Assembly (NCBI GenBank): GCA_003024985.2
Contig: PXIH01S0009771.1
Source: Euperipatoides rowelli
Lineage: Eukaryota; Onychophora; Udeonychophora; Euonychophora; Peripatopsidae
DNA: 15,191 nt
Direction: 5' to 3' (one strand)
Part shown: positions 7,826 to 15,191 of the stretch, in pieces
Numbering within the stretch: position 1 is the stretch's first letter
Layout: each line of letters opens with the position of its first letter
Program-made: the position numbers and the translations under genes
Notes under the pieces: model-generated
The model's database searches: none
The model's input: the letters and a program-made list of their open reading frames with translations, nothing else
Told to the model about the DNA's origin: nothing

Positions 7826-8836
7826 ATAATGATTCTACAATGCTAATAAATACTTGTCGATTATACAACTTTATCAGTGCTTCTTGTAATACTTTTTTAT
7901 TGATACATTACACGTTAACATTTTCCAGTATGTGAAGAATTTGACATCCTTTCCATTTATTTTATTTTTTATTCCTGTACAAATAATGATTGACAATAAA
8001 TCAAACTTTGTACCACGTAGACAATTTAAACAAATTTATACAATAACTTTATGACAAGTAATCAGAATATAGGGCAAAAGAAATCGTAATACTTTTGTTT
8101 GACTGTTCATTAAATTCATAAATTTATATTGCATAAATGTTCTCGTAAATATTTAGTTATATGAAAATAACTTCTTGCTTGTGTTACAACACGACCAATA
8201 AATAGGAGATCAAGATACTTAACATACACATACTTCTTTCATATGTTGATATCCAAAACAGATGTTATTTTTTGGCGCGAAAAAATTTACTGTAGGCTAC
8301 AGTCTCGACTGGCAAAATCACAATTCGTCTGAACAGTTTCTTGTTCAAACAGTCTCCTGCTGCTAACGAAGCACAGTATTACTACTTTAAATAAAAAAAC
8401 ACTTTTCCCTACCTTGTCATAAAAATAAATATAGTAAAAATAAATTAATATAGCAACTAGATCTTTGATGATTTACGACTCCATGACAACTTTAAGAGTG
8501 GGAATTTTCTGGAAGCAATCAGCAGAAAATGACATATAAGAAAATTATTAATATGACAATAAACATTATATTACATTTTAAATCTTATAAAAAACATTAC
8601 AAATAATTCTAGCAATGTTATTATAAATTACAGTGATATAAACATTAATTATGATTTTTAACTAATCATTATCTGAATTAACCCTTTAGCTAACATTATA
8701 CAATAACAAACATTACTATTTTTATATACACACAAAAATCCTACAAATACTGTAATACTGCCGTTATTATATTGCAATGATAAGACTTCAGAAAATTATA
8801 ACTACAAAAAGTCAAACTACCACATGAAAAAAAAAA
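7826..8836. other. AT-rich stretch without recognisable gene
   Basis: About 1 kb with no coding frame that resembles a known family on either strand. Small items only: a TTTGGCGCGAAAA word at 8271-8283 that matches the E2F binding consensus, a CTGTAGGCTACAG palindrome at 8290-8302, and a poly-A run at 8827-8837. No terminal repeats or tandem array seen. Confidence 0.4.
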
Positions 8837-8917
8837 AGAGATTTTGAGTGGAAGATTTTGGATGATAATAAAAGAACTAATAATTTATTTAAATTTTTTT
8901 TAAAAAATCTAAAGACA
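8837..8917 (+). pseudogene. Possible left part of the LINE remnant interrupted at 8926
   Basis: One frame beginning at 8837 is open to the insertion at 8918-8925 and reads Asp-Phe-Glu-Trp-Lys...Asn-Asn-Leu-Phe-Lys-Phe. That is compatible with the linker between endonuclease and reverse transcriptase of a LINE. It would join, after one frame shift, to the clearer LINE sequence at 9951-10277 if the 8926-9942 insertion were absent. The stretch is short and low in complexity, so support is weak. Confidence 0.22.
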
Positions 8918-8925
8918 TTTTGTTC
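8918..8925. repeat. Left 8-bp target-site duplication (TTTTGTTC)
   Basis: TTTTGTTC at 8918-8925 is repeated exactly at 9943-9950, immediately outside the inverted termini at 8926 and 9942. This fixes both ends of the inserted element. Confidence 0.88.
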
Positions 8926-8961
8926 AGGGCGATTTTACTTTTGTGTTCCGCTCAGATTCAA

Positions 8962-9226
8962 AATGGCCGCCAACACCAGACGCAAAGTACCGATAAATAG
9001 ATTCATTCTTAATTTTAACATATTGAATAGTTATTGATAAGTTTTATTTTCAATAATAAATCAATACTTTGAAATTAAAAATTTGTGTAATAATCAAATA
9101 CCAGCATTTTTAATTTCAAAGAATATAATTATTATTGGAAACAAACTTACCAATAACCATTCAATATATTAAAATTATGAATGAAAATATTTTTCGGTAC
9201 TTTGCGTCTGCCGTGGGTGGCCATCC
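8962..9226. repeat. Long imperfect hairpin inside the MITE-like element
   Basis: The left arm runs from ATGGCCGCC at 8964 to about 9085, and the right arm from about 9105 to GGTGGCCAT at 9226. The arms share GCAGACGCAAAGTACCGA-type, TATTGAATRGTTATT and CTTTGAAATTAAAAAT words in inverted order, at roughly 80% identity, around a loop of about 20 bases. The left arm overlaps the terminal inverted repeat, so the left end can pair either with this inner arm or with the far right terminus. Confidence 0.85.
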
Positions 9227-9263
9227 ATATGTTAAAACTAAAAACATTACTAACAATAGCTTT

Positions 9264-9452
9264 GACCCTAAACCCTAAGTCAAATAACGTGTGAAATCGA
9301 CTAAGCTATTGGCCGTATACACAAAAGTGTAATAATCGATTTTGTAATATTTGGAATATTTCATTAGATAACACATTAACCGTTACCCTGACCCTAACTC
9401 CAACAACGTGTGAAATCGAGTAAGCTATTGGCCGGATACACAAAATGTGTAA
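9264..9452. repeat. Tandem duplication, period about 119 bp
   Basis: Units start near 9264 and 9384. Both contain ACCCTRACCCTAA-like words, then AACGTGTGAAATCGA, then TAAGCTATTGGCCG, then ATACACAAAA with GTGTAAT. The similarity covers about 70 bp of each unit. It lies within the MITE-like element. Confidence 0.85.
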
Positions 9453-9942
9453 TCCTAAAGAATAAATAAAGCTTAAAAATATAGAGCTGCGTGTAATATA
9501 CCTCTTCTAAATGTGAAATAACTTAGGTTTGAAATACACGTCTATGCTTCAACCCTAGGATATAAATTGAAATACACTTACTAATTTATTACTAGCTTTA
9601 TTCAACTACCACATTTACAATCCTAAACCTTAAAATTATACTAACCCTATGTCCAAAATAAATAAATCTTAATTTAAAAATTAAATAAAATAACAAAACT
9701 CACCTATATTTCTAGCTCGTTGGTCCCAGCCATTTAAAATACCCGGTCGGTAGTAAAAGAAACATGTACGCATGTTCAAATCATTCATGTGTTAATGATA
9801 TGCGATGTGAATCTGGCTACTCCTTAACATCAAAGTCATTCAAATATATGCACTGTAATCAACATCACATGTTATCGATAGTTTAGGTCTGGCTATGGTG
9901 GCCATTTTGAATCTCAGCGGAACACAAAAGTAAAATCTCCCC

Positions 9943-9950
9943 TTTTGTTC
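9943..9950. repeat. Right 8-bp target-site duplication (TTTTGTTC)
   Basis: Exact match to 8918-8925; marks the right edge of the inserted element at 9942. Confidence 0.88.
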
Positions 9951-10277
9951 CAATTGGTAATAATATTCATGACAATGGAAGCATTACTGATCATCTAAAA
10001 TGTGATTTTTTTTGCTATTTTACTCAATTTAATTCTACTGTTGACTTTGGCTTGGTTGGGAACACTCCAAATATCAGTGAAATATGGTTTACCAATCGGT
10101 TTGAGGTGAAAGAAATTATTTTTAATCTAAAAGATTCAATGCCTCAAGATTTAAATGGCATTTCATATTTCGTAAAGAGATGTCCTGATTTTTTCANTTA
10201 TCTTATTACTATTATTGCAAACTTTTCTATGAGATGTGATTCCAAATTCTTGGAAAATTGGTCTTGTGTCTCCATTA
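9951..10277 (+). pseudogene. LINE (non-LTR) reverse-transcriptase fragment, cut off by LTR at 10278
   Basis: A frame starting at about 9949 is open up to the LTR edge at 10278. It first reads the pre-RT linker (Ile-Thr-Asp-His...Phe-Phe-x-Tyr-Phe-Thr) and then the first RT block: Val-Lys-Glu-Ile-Ile-Phe-Asn-Leu-Lys-Asp-Ser...Gln-Asp-Leu-Asn-Gly-Ile-Ser at about 10106-10164, then Phe-Leu-Glu-Asn-Trp-Ser at 10243-10260. This is the pattern of Jockey/CR1/RTE-type LINEs (Leu-Lys-x-x-Lys-x-x-Asp-x-Asp/Gly-Ile and Phe-Pro-x-x-Trp-Lys), with several residues altered. The domain stops where element 2 begins, and the FxDD catalytic block is not in the window. One base is N at 10197. The clade cannot be settled from so short a piece. 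Confidence 0.68.
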
Positions 10278-11639
10278 TGTTGAGGAAGCTGACAATATTG
10301 TCACATACAATATGAGTAAAATATGAAATCCAGATGGTAAGTATGTAAATGTACTTTTGAGTAAATCAATAAAGCTGATTAAATTAAAACAAGTGTTTTG
10401 TTTTATTGTTATGTTAAAACACAGGTTGCAGCAAATGCTGTATACACTTATAAAATAGTGATCAAATTTACTTTGTACAATGGTTGAAAAAATAAGAATA
10501 TGCTTTAGATTAAATTATTTATCACAATAAATAATTTACGACGATGTGTAATAACATACAACATATGGGGTACGACAACTTGAACTGCAATGATCATATA
10601 CAGATCAATTCTTGGCAGTAGAGTTTTCGTACAGAAAGCAAACATATACCTGCTAATGAAAAATTAGCTATAATAAATTGTGGCTATATAAACTGATACC
10701 AGTATAGCACATCAAAATGATTTATGTCAAGAATTATTTTACAGCAGGTTTGATCACGTACATGCAGACGCCACCATGATCGGTAATGTTCAAGCTTGAA
10801 GCAACAAGATCCTGCAACTTAAAATATTTATAATGATAACACTAGCACTTGATTGTCGACATGTTGAGCACAGAACGAACTAGAATAAGTAGCAATACGA
10901 CTAATGTGCTTGTAATTCAATACTTATGAATTTTTCTAAGCTGTATTGAAACAGTTCTACCTCTGGCTTGACACTAGGCTTATTGGAGTTGCATAAAAAC
11001 TTCTCATAGACTATAAACTCATTTAAATACTTCCATATACTGAACAGCTTTTCAAAGACACAATACAAATAATATCAAACGGTTTCTTACTTGAAAAAGA
11101 ACACACCAGTTTGACCGTCAGTTGAATGTAGCTAACGTTATGATTCACAGTATAAATACCACCAGTACCATTTAATTAACACAATTTATATCACTAGTTA
11201 TGTTTCACATAATGTATCCAAGTAAACAGCAAAACATTATACAGAAATTATATCAAAAATCACCACTTTAAAAATATTTCACAAACCTTTTGAAGGTTAT
11301 TCCATCGTGACTAGCAAAAATGAAGTGGGACAAAAACTTTTAAAACACGGTGGACTAGATACATGAGTTCAAGTTCCCGTTCACACTGTTATCAAAATGA
11401 GCTTAATATAAATCTATAATTGTAGATATAGGTATCGATACTACTAAAATATAATGAGCAAAAACTACTTTACTGTAAGTTAAATGTAATTGGACTTTAA
11501 ATTAAATTGTTCAAATTATTTTTATGAGAAAAAAAATAAAACGGATTGACTTATTAAAATTAATTATACAAACATATTTCAAACATTAAAAAATGTAGAT
11601 TCGAAATTGTACACAATTATTAGTTCCTAGGGACCAACA
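10278..11639 (-). repeat. 3' LTR of element 2 (about 1.36 kb)
   Basis: On the minus strand it starts TGTTGGTCCC at 11639 and ends ...CTTCCTCAACA at 10278, giving TGTTG...CAACA ends. It matches 14109-14999 over the first about 880 bp of the plus-strand direction. The remaining 11159-11639 has no partner in the window, because the other copy is interrupted. No coding frame is present. It is long for a copia LTR in animals but within the range of the superfamily. Confidence 0.82.
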
Positions 11640-11648
11640 ATCTCCCCC
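11640..11648 (-). promoter_or_regulatory. Polypurine tract of element 2
   Basis: On the minus strand GGGGGAGAT lies directly before the TGTTGG LTR start. The GGGGGAGATTGTTG context is characteristic of copia elements. The end of integrase (stop near 11669) is only about 20 bases upstream. Confidence 0.85.
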
Positions 11649-11668
11649 ATTGTGGACAATGTTTATGA

Positions 11669-12750
11669 TTATTCATTAATATATATTCTTGGGTGTTGAC
11701 TCTGGGTGGATCTACTAGAGCTGTGTAGTTGTGGGTAACTCATAGGTTCATTACTTGTTTGAATTGCAGTCCCATCATCATTGCCTATAAATTCTGTGAT
11801 CCTTGGTAATTCGGCACTTTCTTCCGGCACCATTTCTCGGTTTTGAACATAGTAAGTCACTAACAGATCAGGTTCTCTGGGGACATATTTTAGTGTTTTC
11901 CCAATGAATCGGACACTTCGACTATAGATTACTGTTTTACTAGACCAGTCCCGAATTCGTTGGGCTTTTTTTTCCTCACCATAGCCTAGCGCATGATGCC
12001 AAATTTTGTTGTATCATCCTGTTTGGTCCTCTTTTGTTTTGGGGTATGATAGTAACAGGTTTCCCCGAAGATTCTCAAATGATGAATACCAGGTCAGTGT
12101 CCAAACCACAACTCAAAACGTGTTTTATTTTGTTTCGAATTCTCAAGCCGATTATGCATATACTGTATATATGCAGCACATACTGCTGCCTCTCCCTACA
12201 AGTGTTCCTTTGAGTTAGAACTTGACAGCAAACACCTGACACTTTCCATAATTGTTCTATTGATTCTTTCGGCTATGCTGTTTTGGGGTGGCGAAAAAGG
12301 TAGTCCTCTGGTGGTAGATCCCCTTGTCTTTTAAGTATTCCTCAAATTGACTCCCAAAAATTCTCTTACATTGTCTGTATGGTTATACAATGGATATCTT
12401 CCTAAGTGATTATGATTATGTTCTATAAATTCAATAATGTGTTTGGCTGCCTGAGATTTATCTGGGATTGGTCTCACGTGAACATATCTAGAATGGTCTT
12501 CGGATATAGTCAACAAATAAGCATTTCCCCCTATACTCCGAGGTTGTATAGAACCGCATAAGCCCATGTGCAACTGATCAAATATGGTGTTGGCTCGATA
12601 ATGAGACTTCTCCGGAAAAAAATTGGAGTTAGACTTACACTGAGCACAGGTCTCTCAAAAATCTTCATGATTGCATGGACTAATATCCATATCAGAAATA
12701 AGATGATTTTTCTTCTTTCTTTTAATTCTTTTCAGGTTACAATGACCTAA
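11669..12750 (-). pseudogene. pol: Copia integrase of element 2, first catalytic Asp replaced
   Basis: Minus strand, in order: zinc domain with Leu-Gly-His-Cys (about 12740) and Cys-Ala-Gln-Cys (about 12645), then the core. The first catalytic Asp is replaced by Gly (12562-12564, in His-Met-Gly-Leu-Cys-Gly). The second Asp is present at 12373-12375 (His-Thr-Asp-Asn) and the Glu at 12268-12270 (Ile-Ala-Glu-Arg). Two offsetting frame shifts lie between them, and a TAG at 12196-12198 replaces the Trp of Trp-Gly-Glu-Ala. The C-terminal domain continues with Phe-Glu-Leu-Trp-Phe-Gly and, from about 12005, Gly-Tyr-Gly...Tyr-Ser-Arg-Ser-Val-Arg-Phe. It ends in a Ser-Arg-Ser-Thr...Pro-Arg-Ile tail and a stop at 11669, the point where RT would normally begin. 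It would be catalytically dead even if read through. Confidence 0.85.
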
Positions 12751-13201
12751 CTTGTTATGCATTCGTGTACACATGTATTTGCTGTTGTGTTTTCATCCTT
12801 CTTTGGCATTAACTGACCATTCTCAGGTGACAGGGTGATCCTAGAGGAGTTTGATTGAATTAGTTGTATATTTTGTTTATTAAACATTATTTTGGTTCCA
12901 GTTAAAGCTAATTCACACAAAGATATCAAATTATTAAACAGTGTAGGAACATAAAGTGCATCTTCTAGTGCAAAACTGTGTGTGGTTCCTTTAGTGTCTT
13001 TGAACCTCCAAATTGCTCTACCGAAACCCTCTTCTTTTCCTTCTTTCCGCTCGCTGTGTGGACATGACTATCTATAATGTTAAAGTCTAGACTGGTAAAT
13101 CTCCTTGTCTCTCAGTACGGTACATGTTTGGTTGAACCAGAATCTATTATCCTGTCTGTGTGTGCTCTATTATGACTGCAATATAACAACTGTTCTTGAA
13201 A
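12747..13201 (-). pseudogene. pol: Copia aspartic protease and pre-integrase linker of element 2
   Basis: The active-site motif Asp-Ser-Gly-Ser-Thr-Lys-His is at 13124-13144 on the minus strand, with the Asp codon at 13142-13144. Unlike element 1, the core triplet is uninterrupted. A stop follows seven codons later, and the frame then reads on through Leu-Tyr-Val-Pro...Asn-Asn-Leu-Ile-Ser-Leu at about 12910-12960, the conserved end of the protease domain. The frame 12929-12747 is open and covers the linker to the integrase zinc domain, where a further frame shift lies near 12760. The region just below 13202 has several stops and cannot be read in one frame. Confidence 0.75.
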
Positions 13202-14018
13202 TCATCTTGGTATCAATGTGGTCATGTTAGTTTGTTGTCCATCTACGTTCCGAGGACTTGCCTTTTGTTTCGGTGCTGACATCCCCTGGTGGAACTGGTG
13301 GTTTTGAAGTTTGCGACAATCTCCCCTGACGTGTCCTAGCTTACCACAATTAAAACATTGATAAGATCTAAATCGGGGTGTTGTAAACCTCTCTTGAACC
13401 ATCAATGCCTTATGACTAGTTGTGGGGTTGCTTGTATTTCCATTCTTCTTTTCGACTCAAGAATTCGAGTCTTTACAAAATTCAAGGTTATATCACAATT
13501 AGGTCTACCTTCAATTGCAGTTATCAAATTTCCATACTCACTGGGTAGGCTTCCCAGATTCACAGCTGATATTATTTTATCTGAAAGACACTCACCTATA
13601 TCTACTAGTTTAGCCACAGTTTCTTTCAACAGGTTCAAGTGATCCAACATTGGTGTCCCGACTACGTATTTTGTATTAAAAAGCCTGCACATCAAAAATA
13701 CCTGTGTACCGAAAGCTATTATTTTCGAATGTCAGCTTCAAATTGTCCAACATTTGTTTGGCCTTGGGACAGTCTTTCACATCTATCAAAATATTATCGT
13801 CTATCATTAGACCTATTGCTGCTCTCGCAACTCTATCCTTTTTGTACCAAGGATCAGCATTATTAGCTGGTGGGGAGGGGTGTCTCTACCACTTTCCAAA
13901 GATTATCTCTAACTAGATACAACTCTATCTTTATACGCCAGGAAAAATAGTTCTCATGATTCAATTTTGCCATTTGATATCTAATTGGTTCCCCCATATT
14001 GATATCCGGAATCGACAT
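13202..14018 (-). pseudogene. gag: Copia gag of element 2, frameshifted
   Basis: The likely start is ATG at 14018-14016. The N-terminal block contains Leu-Asn-x-Glu-Asn-Tyr-Phe-Ser-Trp and Asn-Leu-Trp, typical of copia Gag. A shift occurs in a C-rich run near 13873, and another near 13690 leads into the UBN2-type capsid frame 13695-13402 (Leu-Pro-Ser-Glu-Tyr...Ile-Glu-Gly-Arg). A third, near 13405, leads into the frame 13405-13202 with a complete CX2CX4HX4C zinc knuckle (Cys-Phe-Asn-Cys...His...Cys, about 13315-13357). The order and domain set match element 1, but the sequences are clearly of another family. Confidence 0.83.
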
Positions 14019-14090
14019 TCACACTGAATTATAAGCTTTGCTATTGATTAAAACTTTATATATGACAAACGTTGCAGTTAGGGCACGGTC

Positions 14091-14102
14091 CTGGGCCCAT
14101 AA
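14091..14102 (-). promoter_or_regulatory. Primer-binding site of element 2 (internal tRNA-iMet fragment)
   Basis: The plus strand CTGGGCCCATAA matches the anticodon arm of initiator Met tRNA, and its minus-strand reading TTATGGGCCCAG is the copia-type primer site. It lies six bases inside the LTR edge at 14109. The match here is 12 bases; the related site at 3541-3555 matches 15. Confidence 0.7.
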
Positions 14103-14108
14103 GCAAAT

Positions 14109-14999
14109 TGTTGAGGAAGCTGACTAACTGACAATATTGTCACATACAATATGAGTAAAATATGAAATCCAGATGGTAAACGAAAATATACTTTTGAGTA
14201 AATCAATAAAGCTGATTAAATTAAAACAAGTATTTTGTTTTATTGTTATGTTGAAACACAGGTTGCAGCAAATGCTGTATACACATATAAAATGGTGATC
14301 AAATTTACTTTGTACAATGGTTGAAAAATAATATGCTTTAGATGAAATTATTTATCACAAATTGTTAATACACATAGACGATGTATAATAACATACAACA
14401 TATGGGGTACAACAACTTGAACTGCAGTGATCATATACAGATCGATCCTTGGCAGTAGAGTTTTCGTACAGAAAACAAACATATACCAGCTAATGAAAAA
14501 TTAGCTATAATAAATTGTGGTTAAAAAAACTGATACCGGTATAGCACATCAAAATGATTTATGTCAATAATTATTTACAGCAGGTTTGATCACACACATG
14601 CAGACTTCCCCATGATCTGTAATGTTCAAGCTAGAAGCAACAATATCCTGCAACTTAAAATATTTATAATGATAACAGTTAGCACTTGATACCCGACATG
14701 TTGAGCACAGAACGAACTAGAATAAGTAGCAATACGACTAGTGAGCTTGTAATTTAATACTTGTGAATTTTTCTAAGCTGTACTGAAACAGTTCTATCTC
14801 TGTGGCTTGACACTAGGCTATTTGGAGTTGCATAAAAACTTCTCATAGATTATAAACTCATTTAAATACTTCCATACATTGACAGCTTATCATTCAAAGA
14901 CACAATACAAATAATAATAAAAGGTTTCTTACTTGAAAAAGAACACACCAGTTTGACTGTCAGTTAAATGTAGCTAACATTATGATTCACAATATAAAT
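14109..14999 (-). repeat. 5' LTR of element 2, inner portion
   Basis: It matches 10278 to about 11158 with scattered substitutions and small indels, including seven extra bases at about 14124-14130. The match ends abruptly at 14999/15000, where the left end of another transposon follows. The sequence that should continue (partner from about 11159) would be found beyond the window. Confidence 0.9.
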
Positions 15000-15191
15000 C
15001 AGGGCCGGAATATAGAATAGACAAAAAAGACAAATGTCTTGGGGCTGGGATTTGTTGGGGCCCGCAATTTTTTGAAATTTTTATTTATTTTCATAACGGC
15101 CAAGGCCAATTAAGGAATTATTAATTTTATTTAAATGAAACCAAATTAAAATATACATTGCAAATATAATTAAATATTCTATCTGAAATAT
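15000..15191. mobile_element. Left end of a hAT-like DNA transposon, inserted in the LTR
   Basis: Sequence from 15000 reads CAGGGCCGGAATATAGAATAG, then AGACAAATGTCT (an inverted AGACA/TGTCT pair), then TTGGGGCTGGG and TTGGGGCCCGCAATTTTTTGAAA. A CAGGGCCGG terminus followed by a small palindrome and GGGGCCC words is typical of a widespread hAT group with ZMYM/Zaphod-like transposases. The junction falls exactly where the two LTR copies of element 2 stop matching. hAT insertion makes an 8-bp duplication, so ATATAAAT (14992-14999) is the predicted target site and should recur at the far end, beyond 15191. No coding part is in the window. Confidence 0.68.

Larger units (their letters stand above)
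8926..9942. mobile_element. 1017-bp non-autonomous DNA transposon (MITE-like, 8-bp target duplication)
   Basis: The left terminus (8926-8975, AGGGCGATTTTACTTTTGTG...) and the reverse complement of the right terminus (GGGGAGATTTTACTTTTGTG..., 9893-9942) match over about 50 bp with few differences, through an AAAATGGCC word. Both ends abut TTTTGTTC. An 8-bp duplication fits hAT, P or Merlin superfamilies; hAT is most common, but the CAG start usual for hAT is not clear here. The inside holds a long hairpin (8962-9226) and a 119-bp-period duplication (9264-9452), with no transposase frame on either strand, so it depends on a transposase supplied elsewhere. It appears to have inserted into a LINE remnant. 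Several related copies of the left end inside the element suggest a composite or foldback history. Confidence 0.82.
10278..15191 (-). mobile_element. Ty1/copia-like LTR retrotransposon 2, RT/RNase H deleted (extends past window)
   Basis: Read on the minus strand: 5' LTR (from beyond the window to 14109, interrupted by another transposon at 15000), primer-binding site 14091-14102, gag 14018-13202, protease, integrase to 11669, polypurine tract 11640-11648 and 3' LTR 11639-10278. The internal region is about 2.47 kb. As in element 1, integrase is followed at once by the polypurine tract, so reverse transcriptase and RNase H are missing. LTR copies differ by roughly 5-7% by eye plus indels, more than in element 1. 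The left flank cuts a LINE fragment. The right target duplication lies outside the window, so it could not be tested. Confidence 0.85.

Noticed and set aside
4446-7830. Firm 5-bp target duplication ATAAT for element 1
   Set aside because: ATAAT occurs at both flanks, but the left copy is one or two bases off the aligned LTR edge, which is itself mutated, and the word is common in AT-rich sequence; kept only as tentative.
8267-8285. E2F-like TTTGGCGCGAAAA word as a regulatory site
   Set aside because: A single word match in AT-rich DNA with no gene nearby; insufficient to annotate.
9264-9400. Telomere-like CCCTAA words
   Set aside because: Only two or three imperfect copies, part of a 119-bp duplication inside the MITE-like element; not a telomeric tract.
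13358-13916. Plus-strand frames over the element 2 gag region
   Set aside because: They are antisense shadows of minus-strand gag, which has a zinc knuckle and capsid signature.

Overview
This window looks like intergenic DNA from an AT-rich animal genome, probably an invertebrate. The evidence is nested eukaryotic transposable elements (Ty1/copia LTR elements primed by initiator-Met tRNA, LINE reverse-transcriptase remnants, hAT-type ends) and diverged tandem repeats. There are no operons, Shine-Dalgarno-led genes or intact host genes. Almost every coding stretch is a decayed transposon gene. Two single N bases (693 and 10197) point to draft-quality assembly. The taxon cannot be fixed from sequence alone.

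Layout, left to right. (1) 187-985, minus: a broken gene with a C2H2 finger, a linker and a block resembling the N-terminal region of Polinton/Maverick or adintovirus-type family B DNA polymerases. (2) 1669-2365: a complex diverged tandem repeat. (3) 2397-2850 and 3201-3380: further short repeats. (4) 3541-3570, minus: a copia-style primer-binding site and LTR edge, left from a third, truncated copia element. (5) 3981-4216: an 80-bp tandem repeat. (6) 4447-7825, plus: copia-like element 1, with two LTRs of about 506 bp differing by roughly 3%, a tRNA-iMet 3'-end primer site, frameshifted gag, protease and integrase, and no reverse transcriptase or RNase H. (7) 8926-9942: a 1017-bp non-autonomous DNA transposon with terminal inverted repeats and a perfect 8-bp target duplication. 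It may sit in a LINE remnant whose clear part is 9951-10277. (8) 10278 to past the window end, minus: copia-like element 2, from a different family with an LTR of about 1.36 kb. It is also gag-protease-integrase without RT/RNase H and appears to have landed in the same LINE remnant. (9) 15000-15191: the left end of a hAT-like transposon inserted in the right-hand LTR of element 2.

Relative order of events: the LINE came first, then the insertions at 8926 and 10278 (order between them unknown), then the hAT inside the element 2 LTR. Element 1 looks younger than element 2 by LTR divergence. The most notable observation is that two unrelated copia families on opposite strands both lack RT/RNase H and join the integrase tail to the 3' polypurine tract at about the same place. 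Family identities rest on motifs read by eye and on knowledge of the families; no database search was possible.
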